DNA from: Ramlibacter sp.
GTDB lineage: Bacteria > Pseudomonadota > Gammaproteobacteria > Burkholderiales > Burkholderiaceae_C
NCBI GenBank assembly: GCA_019635415.1
Contig: JAHBZN010000002.1
Coordinates: 1,054,001-1,118,000 of the forward strand
Direction of reading: 5' to 3'
DNA: 64,000 bases
Shown: positions 1-7,472 of the stretch, in pieces
How positions within the stretch are numbered: the first letter of the stretch is position 1
How the letters are laid out: every line of letters starts with the position of its first letter
Position numbers and translations under genes: made by a program
Notes under the pieces: model-generated
Told to the model about the DNA's origin: nothing
The model's database searches: none
What the model saw: the letters and a program-made list of their open reading frames with translations, nothing else

Positions 1-570
1 CACCGGAGTGGCGCCCACCGAGGCCAGCATCTTGGTGACCTGGCGGGTCGGGCCGCGCACCTTCATGCCCTTGAGGTCCGCGGGCGTCTTGATGAGCTTG
101 TCCTTGGAATGGAACATGCCGGGGCCATGGACATGCAAGGCGATCACGTGGGTGTCCTTGAACTCGTCGGGTGCCATGGTCTGGGTGTATTCCCAGTAGG
201 CCTTGGAGGTCGCCTCGGCGTTGTTCATCATGAATGGCAGCTCGAATGCCTCGATGCGGGGGAAGCGGCCCGCCGTGTTGCCGGGCAGCGTCCAGACGAT
301 GTCCACCACGCCATCCTTGGCCTGGTCATACAGCTGTGCAGGGCTGCCGCCCAGCTGCATGGCCGGGTAAGCCTCGAACTTGATGCGCCCGCCCGATTCC
401 TTCTCGACCTTCTCCATCCAGGGCTTGTGCATGGACAGCCACACATTGGACAGCGGTGCCATGAAGGTGTGGAATTTGAGGGTCACCGATTGCTGGGCAA
501 GGCCGCTGAGGCCTGGCGCGCCCAGGGCCACGGCGGCCGAGGTCTTGAGGAGGGTGCGACGCTGGATCAT
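1..570 (-). CDS. TRAP transporter substrate-binding protein, DctP family (partial, N-terminal 190 residues)
   Basis: Periplasmic receptor of a tripartite ATP-independent transporter for organic acids. The frame stays open to the window edge, so only the N-terminal part is present. It opens with a basic export signal (MIQRRTLLK followed by an Ala/Gly/Leu stretch, cleavage likely near residue 25). After that come DctP-type features such as FHTFMAP, a GGRIKFEAYP segment and an AQLYDQAKDGVVDIVW segment. The ATG at 568-570 is preceded by GGAG on the minus strand. It is the last visible gene of the 3-hydroxybenzoate/gentisate operon, so an aromatic acid or related carboxylate is the likely ligand (inference). 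A candidate regulator site lies 22 bases upstream. The membrane subunits would lie outside the window. Confidence 0.85.
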   Translation of the reverse strand, partial: MIQRRTLLKTSAAVALGAPGLSGLAQQSVTLKFHTFMAPLSNVWLSMHKPWMEKVEKESGGRIKFEAYPAMQLGGSPAQLYDQAKDGVVDIVWTLPGNTAGRFPRIEAFELPFMMNNAEATSKAYWEYTQTMAPDEFKDTHVIALHVHGPGMFHSKDKLIKTPADLKGMKVRGPTRQVTKMLASVGATPV

Positions 571-592
571 GGAGGTCTCCGTATGAGTGGTG

Positions 593-616
593 CCAATAAC
601 TTAATATATTAATCAA
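593..616. promoter_or_regulatory. Candidate MarR-type operator upstream of the TRAP receptor
   Basis: AT-rich site whose minus strand begins TTGAT and ends TTATTGG, with the perfect 12-bp palindrome TTAATATATTAA at 601-612. The same ends (TTGAT...TTATTGG) occur at 5001-5023 in the promoter region between the MarR gene and the hydroxylase. This suggests one regulator controls both, but binding is inferred only from the shared sequence and position. Confidence 0.4.
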
Positions 617-652
617 CGCCCGTCTTTTGGGGCTTTCCCGCAAATGCCGGAC

Positions 653-1354
653 TCAGGCTGCCTGGACGCGGACGCGCAAGGTCTCCAGGCCGGCCACTGC
701 GCCCACCAGCGTGTCGCCTGCCACCACGGCAGCAACGCCCTCGGGCGTACCGGTGTAGATCAGGTCGCCGGGCTGCAGTTCCCAGGCCGCGGACAGGTGC
801 TCGATGGTTTCACCGATGTTCCAGATCAGCTTGGAGACGTTGCTGCGCTGACGATCCTGGCCATTGACCTGGACATGGATCTCCGCGTTGGCCACGTCAC
901 CGGCTTGCCCAGCTGGGGTGATGGGACCGATCGGCGCCGACTGTTCAAAGGCCTTGCCAATGCACCAGGGCCGACCCTGCTTCTTCATCTCGTTCTGCAG
1001 GTCGCGGCGCGTCATGTCCAGACCCACGGCGTAGCCGTAGATGTGCCGGGCCGCGTCTTCGGCCTTGATGTTCTTGCCACCTGTGCCTATGGCCACCACG
1101 AGCTCGATCTCGTGGTGCAGGTTGTGGGTCAGGCTCGGGTAGGCCATGGTGCCGGTCTCGCCCGCATTGACGGGAACAATGGCGTCGGCAGGCTTGAGGA
1201 AGAAGAAGGGCGGCTCACGGCCGGTGAAGCCCATCTCCTTCGCATGCTCCTCGTAGTTGCGGCCCACGCAATAGATGCGGTGCACGGGAAAGCGCTCGGC
1301 CTTGCCGACCACAGGCACGGATGCAACGGGTGCGGGATTGAAAACGTAGCTCAT
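653..1354 (-). CDS. nagK: Fumarylpyruvate hydrolase (fumarylacetoacetate hydrolase family)
   Basis: Cleaves fumarylpyruvate to fumarate and pyruvate, the last step of the gentisate pathway. The 233-residue protein has the FAH fold signatures: VGRNYEEHAKEMG (about 30-42), metal ligands E82 and E84 in HHEIELV, D113 in GLDMTRRDLQ, and the C-terminal GDLIYTGTPEGV. I chose the ATG at 1352-1354 because the longer frame runs into the upstream dioxygenase. This start overlaps the dioxygenase stop by four bases (ATGA), a translational-coupling arrangement. The neighbouring gentisate dioxygenase makes fumarylpyruvate a better substrate guess than fumarylacetoacetate; the family alone does not decide this. 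Confidence 0.87.
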   Translation of the reverse strand: MSYVFNPAPVASVPVVGKAERFPVHRIYCVGRNYEEHAKEMGFTGREPPFFFLKPADAIVPVNAGETGTMAYPSLTHNLHHEIELVVAIGTGGKNIKAEDAARHIYGYAVGLDMTRRDLQNEMKKQGRPWCIGKAFEQSAPIGPITPAGQAGDVANAEIHVQVNGQDRQRSNVSKLIWNIGETIEHLSAAWELQPGDLIYTGTPEGVAAVVAGDTLVGAVAGLETLRVRVQAA

Positions 1355-2406
1355 GACAGCCTTTCTTCTTTGTGAATGCCCAGCGCCTGATGGACTGGGC
1401 GGTCGGAGTAACTGAACAGCACGCAGCCGCTGGTCGAGCGCAGGCGGGCAGTGTGCCATGACGGGACGACGAAGTGATCGCGTGGGGTCAATGGGAAGGT
1501 ATGGCGCACGCCGGCGTGTTCGATGTCCACCTCGCCCTGGCCTTCGACCACGCTGTAGACCGCGCCATCAGTCTGGCGCCAGGCCTTGCCCACGAACCCC
1601 GCCGGCAGCTTCTGCATGAAGGTCGCCATGGTGGGCATGGGGGAGCCGCCGTTTTGCGGGTTGACGTAGCGCAGCTTCACGCCGTCCCAGGCATCGATGG
1701 GTGCATCACGCTCCAGGGTGTCCAGCGCTTCGCGGCTGCGCGCGTAGGGGTAACTGAAGATCGGTGAGGTGGCGCCAAATGGAGCATCGTGGCGCACCGG
1801 TGCCATGTTGTGCCCGTAGCGGGCAAAACTCGCCCCTTCCGCGCGCGACACGGGCTGCGATTTTGCGTCGCCGTTCTCAGCGAAGCCGGCGTCGAAGAAG
1901 CGCAGCATCGGGATGTCCAGGCCATCAAGCCAGACCACGGGGCCCTGGGCTTCCGAGCCGTGGTCATGCCAGGTCCAGCTCGGCGTGATGATGAAGTCAC
2001 CGGGGTGCATGGTGGTGCGCTCGCCGTCGACCGAGGTGTAGGCGCCGTGGCCCTCCACGATGAATCGCAGCGCGCTCTGGGTGTGCCGGTGGCTGGGAGC
2101 CACTTCGCCCGGCAGGATCAGTTGCAGGCCCGCGTACAGCGACTGGGTGATGGCCGACTGTCCCCGCAGTGCGGGGTTCTCGAGAATCAGCACGCGCCGC
2201 ACCGCTTCCTCGGCGGTGATGGCTTCGCCCGAGCGCATCAGGAAAGGCCTGACCTGCTCGTATTTCCATAGCGCAGCAACGCATGGGGACGCGGGCTGCG
2301 GAGGTACCAGGGCATGAAGCACCTCCCACAGCGGGGTGAGGTTCAAGGGCGACATGTCCTTGTAGAGCTGTTCGCGCAGCGCAGTGGTGTTCAGCGGGGC
2401 ATTCAT
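1351..2406 (-). CDS. gtdA: Gentisate 1,2-dioxygenase
   Basis: Ring-cleaving Fe(II) dioxygenase converting gentisate to maleylpyruvate. The 351-residue length and two-cupin layout fit the family. The N-terminal cupin carries PSHRHTQSALRF with H106 and H108, and TPSWTWHDHG with H147, the expected iron ligands; a second, degenerate cupin follows (LTPRDHFVVPSWH near residue 310). Residues ALWKYEQVRPFL and RRVLILENPALRG are strongly family-like. It sits 18 bases after the FAD oxidoreductase stop and overlaps the hydrolase start by four bases, all on one strand downstream of 3-hydroxybenzoate 6-hydroxylase, which would supply gentisate. Confidence 0.93.
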   Translation of the reverse strand: MNAPLNTTALREQLYKDMSPLNLTPLWEVLHALVPPQPASPCVAALWKYEQVRPFLMRSGEAITAEEAVRRVLILENPALRGQSAITQSLYAGLQLILPGEVAPSHRHTQSALRFIVEGHGAYTSVDGERTTMHPGDFIITPSWTWHDHGSEAQGPVVWLDGLDIPMLRFFDAGFAENGDAKSQPVSRAEGASFARYGHNMAPVRHDAPFGATSPIFSYPYARSREALDTLERDAPIDAWDGVKLRYVNPQNGGSPMPTMATFMQKLPAGFVGKAWRQTDGAVYSVVEGQGEVDIEHAGVRHTFPLTPRDHFVVPSWHTARLRSTSGCVLFSYSDRPVHQALGIHKEERLS

Positions 2407-2424
2407 GCGGGACTCCTTGTGGGG

Positions 2425-3768
2425 CTACCAGGTGGTGCCAAGGTAGGCGCCGCCTTCGATCAATCGGGACTGCAGGGCAGTGATCCCGACCTCCCTGGCC
2501 GTGCAGTCGGCAGTCAGGGCCAGGTCTGCGGCCGTGCCGGCCGCCTGCCCCATGACGAAACAGGCACCGGTCACGCGGGCGGCCGATTGGGCTTCGTGGC
2601 TCATGGAGGCGCAGCGCCCCGCCACCCAGAGGTTGTCCAGGCCCAGCGGCACCGTCATGCGATAGGGCAACTGGTTGAAGCCGCGGCTTTCGGGAATGGC
2701 CGGCCAGCGGAACTCCACGTCGCCCTTGAGATGCAGTTCCAGCGGCCAGCCGTTGACGCCCACGGTGTCATCAAAACTCGCGCAGCCCAGCACATCGGAT
2801 TCGGTCAGCTGGTAGTGACCCGTGACGCGGCGGGTCTCGCGGATGCCGACCTGCGGGGCGATGTCCACGATGTACGACTGCTCGAAGCCCGGCACTTCCC
2901 GCAGGAAGCCAGCGACGGCGGCGATCTGCCGCCGGCCCAGCATTTCGGCCTCGCTGAGTTCTGTCGCGCTGGTGCCGTCCATGGCATTGCCCTGCGCGTT
3001 GGCCAGCTGCGTCAGGTTGACGCGCCACTCGATGCCGCTTTTCTGTGGCCGGATGATCGGCGTCTTGCGCGGGAACCGGTGGCGCCCGGCCGCCTCGGCC
3101 TCGAGCATGCGGTCGGGGATGGTCTTCCAGGCCTCGCCGGCGCGCGCCGGGTCAACGCCGTTGATGCGGAACATGGTCGAGGGGTAAAGCATGTTCCCGG
3201 CGCCGTCGCCTTTCTCGTACGGCGCACCTGCCCAGGCGGCCAGATCGCCGTCTCCGGAGCCATCGATGAAGCAACGTCCCACCACCGCCATGCGCCCCGA
3301 CTTGGTCTCGACGAGCAATGCCTTGACCTGCCGCGGCGAGGCCATGACCACACCCGCCGCGAGTGCGTGGAACAGCACCTGCACCCCGGCGGACAGCAGC
3401 AGATCGTCCGCCGCGATCTTGTAGGCCGCCGTGTCATAGGCCTGGGCCACCGTCTTGCCAAATAGGTGGTGGGGTGTGTTCAGGCCGCCAAGCCGTTCGA
3501 TGCGGGCCAGCAGATCGTCGGCCACGCCGTGAACCACCTGACGGATGTCGCCATGCACATTGGCGTGCAGGCCGCAGAAGTTGGTCACGCCCGCAGCGGT
3601 GCCCATGCCGCCCAGAAAGCCGTGGCGCTCGATCAGCAGGGTGGAGCGCCCGGCGCGGGCCGCGGCCACCGCGGCGGCCATGCCGGCCGGGCCGCCGCCG
3701 AGCACGACGACGTCGTACTCACCAAAAACGGGGGTCTCGCGGCTGGGTTCGGTCAATGTGGCAGGCAT
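2425..3768 (-). CDS. FAD-dependent oxidoreductase of unknown substrate (FAD_oxidored-like)
   Basis: A 447-residue flavoprotein with an N-terminal dinucleotide-binding motif GGGPAG at 24-29 and ERHGFLGGMG just after, as in the FAD_oxidored/GidA-like superfamily. The ATG at 3766-3768 is chosen because the open frame continues antisense-like into the next gene; GGGAGCCCCAC precedes it. It lies between the 3-hydroxybenzoate hydroxylase (11-base gap) and gentisate dioxygenase, so it is very probably co-transcribed with them. None of the textbook gentisate steps needs this enzyme. It may process an upstream substrate or a side product; I cannot assign the reaction. Confidence 0.8.
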   Translation of the reverse strand: MPATLTEPSRETPVFGEYDVVVLGGGPAGMAAAVAAARAGRSTLLIERHGFLGGMGTAAGVTNFCGLHANVHGDIRQVVHGVADDLLARIERLGGLNTPHHLFGKTVAQAYDTAAYKIAADDLLLSAGVQVLFHALAAGVVMASPRQVKALLVETKSGRMAVVGRCFIDGSGDGDLAAWAGAPYEKGDGAGNMLYPSTMFRINGVDPARAGEAWKTIPDRMLEAEAAGRHRFPRKTPIIRPQKSGIEWRVNLTQLANAQGNAMDGTSATELSEAEMLGRRQIAAVAGFLREVPGFEQSYIVDIAPQVGIRETRRVTGHYQLTESDVLGCASFDDTVGVNGWPLELHLKGDVEFRWPAIPESRGFNQLPYRMTVPLGLDNLWVAGRCASMSHEAQSAARVTGACFVMGQAAGTAADLALTADCTAREVGITALQSRLIEGGAYLGTTW

Positions 3769-3779
3769 GTGGGGCTCCC

Positions 3780-4973
3780 TCAGGCAAAGAGGCGGCTGGG
3801 ATCGATGCCGTCGTACATCCATTTCAGGCCGGCAAACCCGGCGGACTCGGTGCCACTCTGGAACATCTGATTTCGCAATTCGCGCTGCACGCCTGACGCA
3901 TGGTAGATGTCCCCGTAGAACCGCGCCGTCAGCTGGACCCGGCCCGTTCGCAGGTAGCGGGCCTGCTGATAGGCCTGGAAGGCCGCCGGGACGTCGCCGC
4001 GCGTGTGCCTCAACGCCTCGCGCAACACCACGGCGTCTTCGATGGCCTGGCCGGCGCCTTGCGCCAGATACTGCAGCATGGGGTGTGCGGCGTCGCCCAG
4101 CAGGGTCACGCGGCGGTCGCTCCAGTTGCGCACGGGCTCGCGGTCGCACAGCACCCACATCTTCCAGGTCTCGATCTTGCCCAGCAGCTCCCGTACCTGC
4201 GGGGCGGCGCTGGCAAAGCGTTCATGCAGTTCGGCGGTATCGCCAAAGGTGTTCCAGCCTTCGTCGTACTTGTTGCTGTGGAACACCGCGACCAGGTTGA
4301 ACAGCTCTCCCCGGCGCAGAGGGTAGTGCACGAGATGGGTCTTCTCACCCCCCCAGAGAAGCACGTCGTCATTCCAGAGGTGCGCCGGCACCTCCTCGCG
4401 CTTGAGCACGGCGCGATAGGCGATGTGGCCGGACACCCGTGGCTTGCCGTCACCCACCACGGCCTCACGGACCCGGCTCCACATGCCGTCGGCGCCGATG
4501 AAGGCCGCGCCCTCCAGCACCTGCGCGTCAGCCAGGCGCACGCGCACGCCCGCGGCGTCCTGCTCGAACGATTCGACCTTGCTGTGGGTGCGCAGCGTGA
4601 CCAGCGGTTGCGCTGCGCAGGCGTCCAGGAATACCTGGTGCAGGTCGGCGCGGTAGATCACGCCATACGGAAAGCCGTAGGCCGCGCGCGCCACATCCCC
4701 CAGCGGGACGCGCACCACTTTTTCACCGGTGCGCACATCGTTCATGCCCAGGCCCGGCGGGAAGTAGGCCACCTGGTTGACGGCTTCGGTCAGGCCAAGG
4801 TAGTCGAACATGCGGAAGATGTTCGGGCCGAGCTGGATGCCCGCGCCGATCTCACCGAAGGCCGAAGCCTGTTCCAGCACCGTCACGGGGTATCCGTCCC
4901 GTGCCAGCACGCAGGCGGCCGCCAGGCCGCCAATGCCGCCGCCGGCGATCAGGATGGGAAGCGACTGCGCCAT
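3780..4973 (-). CDS. 3-hydroxybenzoate 6-hydroxylase (FAD monooxygenase)
   Basis: Single-component NADH- and FAD-dependent monooxygenase that para-hydroxylates 3-hydroxybenzoate to gentisate. The 397 residues show GGGIGG at 11-16, GAGIQLGPN at 43-51, the DG motif (GADG at 160-163) and GDAAHPMLQYLAQGA at 293-307. H213, Y217 and Q301 coincide with active-site residues I recall for the Rhodococcus enzyme. Salicylate 1-hydroxylases are close relatives, but the adjacent gentisate genes favour the 6-hydroxylase. It is the first gene of the minus-strand operon and is divergent from a MarR regulator across a 99-base promoter region. Confidence 0.88.
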   Translation of the reverse strand: MAQSLPILIAGGGIGGLAAACVLARDGYPVTVLEQASAFGEIGAGIQLGPNIFRMFDYLGLTEAVNQVAYFPPGLGMNDVRTGEKVVRVPLGDVARAAYGFPYGVIYRADLHQVFLDACAAQPLVTLRTHSKVESFEQDAAGVRVRLADAQVLEGAAFIGADGMWSRVREAVVGDGKPRVSGHIAYRAVLKREEVPAHLWNDDVLLWGGEKTHLVHYPLRRGELFNLVAVFHSNKYDEGWNTFGDTAELHERFASAAPQVRELLGKIETWKMWVLCDREPVRNWSDRRVTLLGDAAHPMLQYLAQGAGQAIEDAVVLREALRHTRGDVPAAFQAYQQARYLRTGRVQLTARFYGDIYHASGVQRELRNQMFQSGTESAGFAGLKWMYDGIDPSRLFA

Positions 4974-5000
4974 GTTTGTCTCCGCCTTGTTGCTGGTTTA

Positions 5001-5023
5001 TTGATAAGTATACATATTATTGG
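5001..5023. promoter_or_regulatory. Candidate MarR operator between hydroxylase and MarR gene
   Basis: AT-rich element in an otherwise GC-rich intergenic region, starting TTGAT and ending TTATTGG with a central GTATAC palindrome. It lies 27 bases upstream of the hydroxylase start and 49 bases upstream of the MarR start, a good position to control both. It shares both ends with the site at 593-616. Confidence 0.45.
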
Positions 5024-5072
5024 CGCGAGTGCCAGTACGAAATCCCGGATTCCAGTCGCTACACTCGCGACC

Positions 5073-5516
5073 ATGGCTAAAAGCTTTGACTTCGAGCACG
5101 CGCCGGGACACCTGATCAGGCGCGCCCACCAGCTGGCCGTGGCCATCTTCATGGAGGAGACCGGCGAGTTCGACATGACGCCGGTCCAGTTTGCCATTCT
5201 CAACGCACTGATTGATGACCCGGGCGAAGACCAGATCACCCTGGCTGGTCGCGTGGCATTTGACGCCGCGACCTCGGGCTCGGTGATCAGCCGGCTCGAG
5301 GCCAAGGGCTTGGTCCGGCGCGAGGCCGATCCTGGCGACCGGCGCCGCAAGCTGCTGTGGGTCACCCCGGAAGGCGAGGCCATGGCGCTGAGCATGAAGC
5401 GCGCGGTGGCGCGTGCCCAGGTCCGCATCGTCGGTCCGCTGGACTCGGCCCAGCGGGCGCAACTGGTCCAGTTGCTGGGGCAACTGGTGGCGGGCCACGA
5501 ACACCCAGACCCATGA
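5073..5516 (+). CDS. MarR family transcriptional regulator
   Basis: Winged-helix dimeric repressor of 147 residues. The core reads LAGRVAFDAATSGSVISRLEAKGL (recognition helix region, residues about 58-81) followed by the wing VRREADPGDRRRKLLWVT, where DxRxxxL is the MarR hallmark. An apparent longer frame starting near 3900 is antisense to the hydroxylase, so I use the ATG at 5073. Divergent placement from the 3-hydroxybenzoate/gentisate operon suggests it is the pathway repressor, relieved by 3-hydroxybenzoate, gentisate or a CoA/acid analogue; the effector is inference. Confidence 0.87.
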   Translation: MAKSFDFEHAPGHLIRRAHQLAVAIFMEETGEFDMTPVQFAILNALIDDPGEDQITLAGRVAFDAATSGSVISRLEAKGLVRREADPGDRRRKLLWVTPEGEAMALSMKRAVARAQVRIVGPLDSAQRAQLVQLLGQLVAGHEHPDP

Positions 5517-5642
5517 CCGTGGTGGCGGACCCGACCTGAACCCTGTGGGCGTCGTCCTACGCGGGTTTCAGTGCCTCACCGGGTGCGATGCGGGGGCTTC
5601 GGCGCTCCAATCAAGGGGTAGCTTTACTCACAGGAGTCCCCC

Positions 5643-6299
5643 ATGAATTCAACCCGTTTTGCCCTGCGCGCCACGGCGCTTTCCTCACTCTGCGCGGCGT
5701 TGCTGCTCTCCGCGTGCGCAGACATGACCCCCAACCAGAAGGGCACGGCTGTGGGCGCCGGCATCGGTGCCGTGGCGGGTGCCGCGATCGGCGGCAACGC
5801 CGAAGGCACGGCCATTGGCGCGGGCCTGGGCGCCCTGGGAGGCTATGTTTGGTCCCGCCACATGCAGGAGAAAAAGGCCGCGATGGAGCGCGCCACCGCA
5901 GGCACCGGCGTGGCCGTGACCCAGACGGCGGACAACCAGCTCAAACTCAACATTCCGAGCGACATCTCGTTCGACACCGGCCGCGCCGACATCAAGCCCA
6001 GCTTGCGCCCGGTGCTCGATCAGTTCGCGAACGGGCTGGGCGCGCAGCCCAACACCGAGATCCGCATCATCGGCCACACCGACAGCACCGGCCCGGATTC
6101 GGTCAACGATCCGCTGTCGCTGCAGCGCGCGGCCAGTGCCCGTGACTATCTGGCGGCGCACGGCGTGGATCCGCAGCGCGTGATGATCAATGGCCGGGGC
6201 GAGCATGAGCCCATCGCCGACAACAGCACCGAAGCCGGCCGGGCCCGCAACCGGCGTGTCGAGATCTACCTGGCCGAGCGCTCCGTCGCCTCTCGCTGA
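5643..6299 (+). CDS. OmpA-family outer-membrane lipoprotein with glycine-zipper segment
   Basis: 218 residues. A signal peptide ends in the lipobox LLSAC (lipidated Cys25), followed by a Gly/Ala-rich glycine-zipper stretch (about 36-68, GAGIGAVAGAAIGG repeated) that can insert in the membrane. The C-terminal OmpA-like peptidoglycan-binding domain (about 98-212) contains DISFDTGRADIKP, IIGHTDSTG and the terminal NRRVEIYL motif. The AGGAGT at 5631-5636 upstream of the ATG is a clear ribosome-binding site. The likely role is anchoring the outer membrane to peptidoglycan, as for YiaD/Pal-like proteins. It is a single gene, convergent with the DUF1501 gene 12 bases away. Confidence 0.88.
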   Translation: MNSTRFALRATALSSLCAALLLSACADMTPNQKGTAVGAGIGAVAGAAIGGNAEGTAIGAGLGALGGYVWSRHMQEKKAAMERATAGTGVAVTQTADNQLKLNIPSDISFDTGRADIKPSLRPVLDQFANGLGAQPNTEIRIIGHTDSTGPDSVNDPLSLQRAASARDYLAAHGVDPQRVMINGRGEHEPIADNSTEAGRARNRRVEIYLAERSVASR

Positions 6300-6311
6300 G
6301 GCCGGACGGCC

Positions 6312-7469
6312 CTAGCCTCGAAGCAGGGTCTGGGTCAGCGGGCGCGCCGTGGCCACCTGCGGGAACACCGTTCTGGCCACGCGCTGCGGATCGAGGCCAA
6401 AGCATTCGCCTGCGACGGTCGCCATGAGACTGTCCAGGCCCAGCGTGGGCCGCAGATCCCGGCCTTCATGGAGCGCGCCGGCCCCCAGGCCGGGCCAGTC
6501 GCCCAGCACGCGTCCGCCCTGGACCGCGCCGCCCAGCAGCATGGCGACCGACGCCGTGCCGTGGTCGGTGCCTCCGGTGCCATTGGCCGCGGCTGTTCGG
6601 CCAAACTCGGTGGCCACCAGCACCGTGGTGTGGTTCCATGCCTCACCCAGGCCGTCGCGCAGCGCCGCGATCAGGGCGTCGAGCGACTTGAGCTGATTGG
6701 CCAGCCGTGGATTCTGGGCGCTGTGGGTGTCCCATCCACTGGTTTCCAGCATGGCGATGCGCGGCCCGGCCGGCTGGGCCAGACAGCGCGCTGCCAGCTG
6801 GCCCAGCTCCGCGGGATTTTGTCGCGCGGTGCCACCGGCCATCCTGCGGGCCTCCATGGCCGCAGCCCACATGGCGTGTAGCTGGGCATCCTGTGCGTAG
6901 AGCTGTTGCACCCGCTCCAGCAGATCGTCGGGCGCCTGACGCAGCGCCGACGGCGCATACGAACTGACTTCCGCGTGCCCGCGCAAGGCCTGCGGGACGG
7001 TGGGGGTCACGGCAATGGCCTCGCTGCTGTCCCTGGGCAGCAGGGTGAGCAGGCGGTTGAGCCACCCGTCCTTCATTTCGTATGGGGCCGCGCCGCCGGT
7101 CTCCAACACGTTCTGCCCGTCAAAGTGGGAGCGGTCCCGGTAGGGCGAGGCCACGGCCTGGACAAACAGGGCCTGCTTTGAGGCATACAGCCGGGCCGTC
7201 TCCACCAGCGCGGGGTGCAGCGCAAACAGCCCGTCCAGCGCCGTGCCCTGCGACGGGTCGATGGCCAGCGCGCCGCGCAAGCGTGCGTAAGCCGGGTCGG
7301 CATAGGGAATGACGATGTTCAGGCCGTCGGCGGCGCCGCGCTGGATCACAAAGACGAATCGGCGCTCGGTCGCTGCGCGCGCCAGCAGCAGACGGGGCGC
7401 GACCATGAGGCCGGTGGCCGCTGCCGTGGATTGCAGGAAGCGGCGGCGTGAAAGGTGATGCAAAGCCAT
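6312..7469 (-). CDS. DUF1501 family exported protein
   Basis: 385 residues with a twin-arginine-type signal (SRRRFLQSTAAATG at 7-20) and the DUF1501 core: FVFVIQRGAADGLNIVIPY, AMLETSGWDTHSAQ and ATEFGRTAAANGTGGTDHGTA. The family is sulfatase/alkaline-phosphatase-like in fold and of unknown activity. It starts three bases after the DUF1800 stop, and DUF1800/DUF1501 pairs are common in bacteria, so the two probably act together in the periplasm. It is the last gene of an operon headed by an ECF sigma factor. Confidence 0.87.
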   Translation of the reverse strand: MALHHLSRRRFLQSTAAATGLMVAPRLLLARAATERRFVFVIQRGAADGLNIVIPYADPAYARLRGALAIDPSQGTALDGLFALHPALVETARLYASKQALFVQAVASPYRDRSHFDGQNVLETGGAAPYEMKDGWLNRLLTLLPRDSSEAIAVTPTVPQALRGHAEVSSYAPSALRQAPDDLLERVQQLYAQDAQLHAMWAAAMEARRMAGGTARQNPAELGQLAARCLAQPAGPRIAMLETSGWDTHSAQNPRLANQLKSLDALIAALRDGLGEAWNHTTVLVATEFGRTAAANGTGGTDHGTASVAMLLGGAVQGGRVLGDWPGLGAGALHEGRDLRPTLGLDSLMATVAGECFGLDPQRVARTVFPQVATARPLTQTLLRG

Positions 7470-7472
7470 GGC

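Noticed and set aside
2250..2310. Possible inverted seventh repeat copy inside gentisate dioxygenase (ATAGC, 20 nt, GGGCTG)
   Set aside because: The encoded residues (ALWKYEQVRP) look like ordinary conserved family sequence, so the match is probably chance.
3900..5072. Long N-terminal extension of the MarR reading frame
   Set aside because: It is antisense to 3-hydroxybenzoate 6-hydroxylase; the MarR protein has its natural start at 5073.
6300..6311. Short GGCCG-GA-CGGCC inverted repeat between the OmpA-like and DUF1501 genes
   Set aside because: Only five base pairs with a two-base loop and no T-run; too weak to call a terminator.
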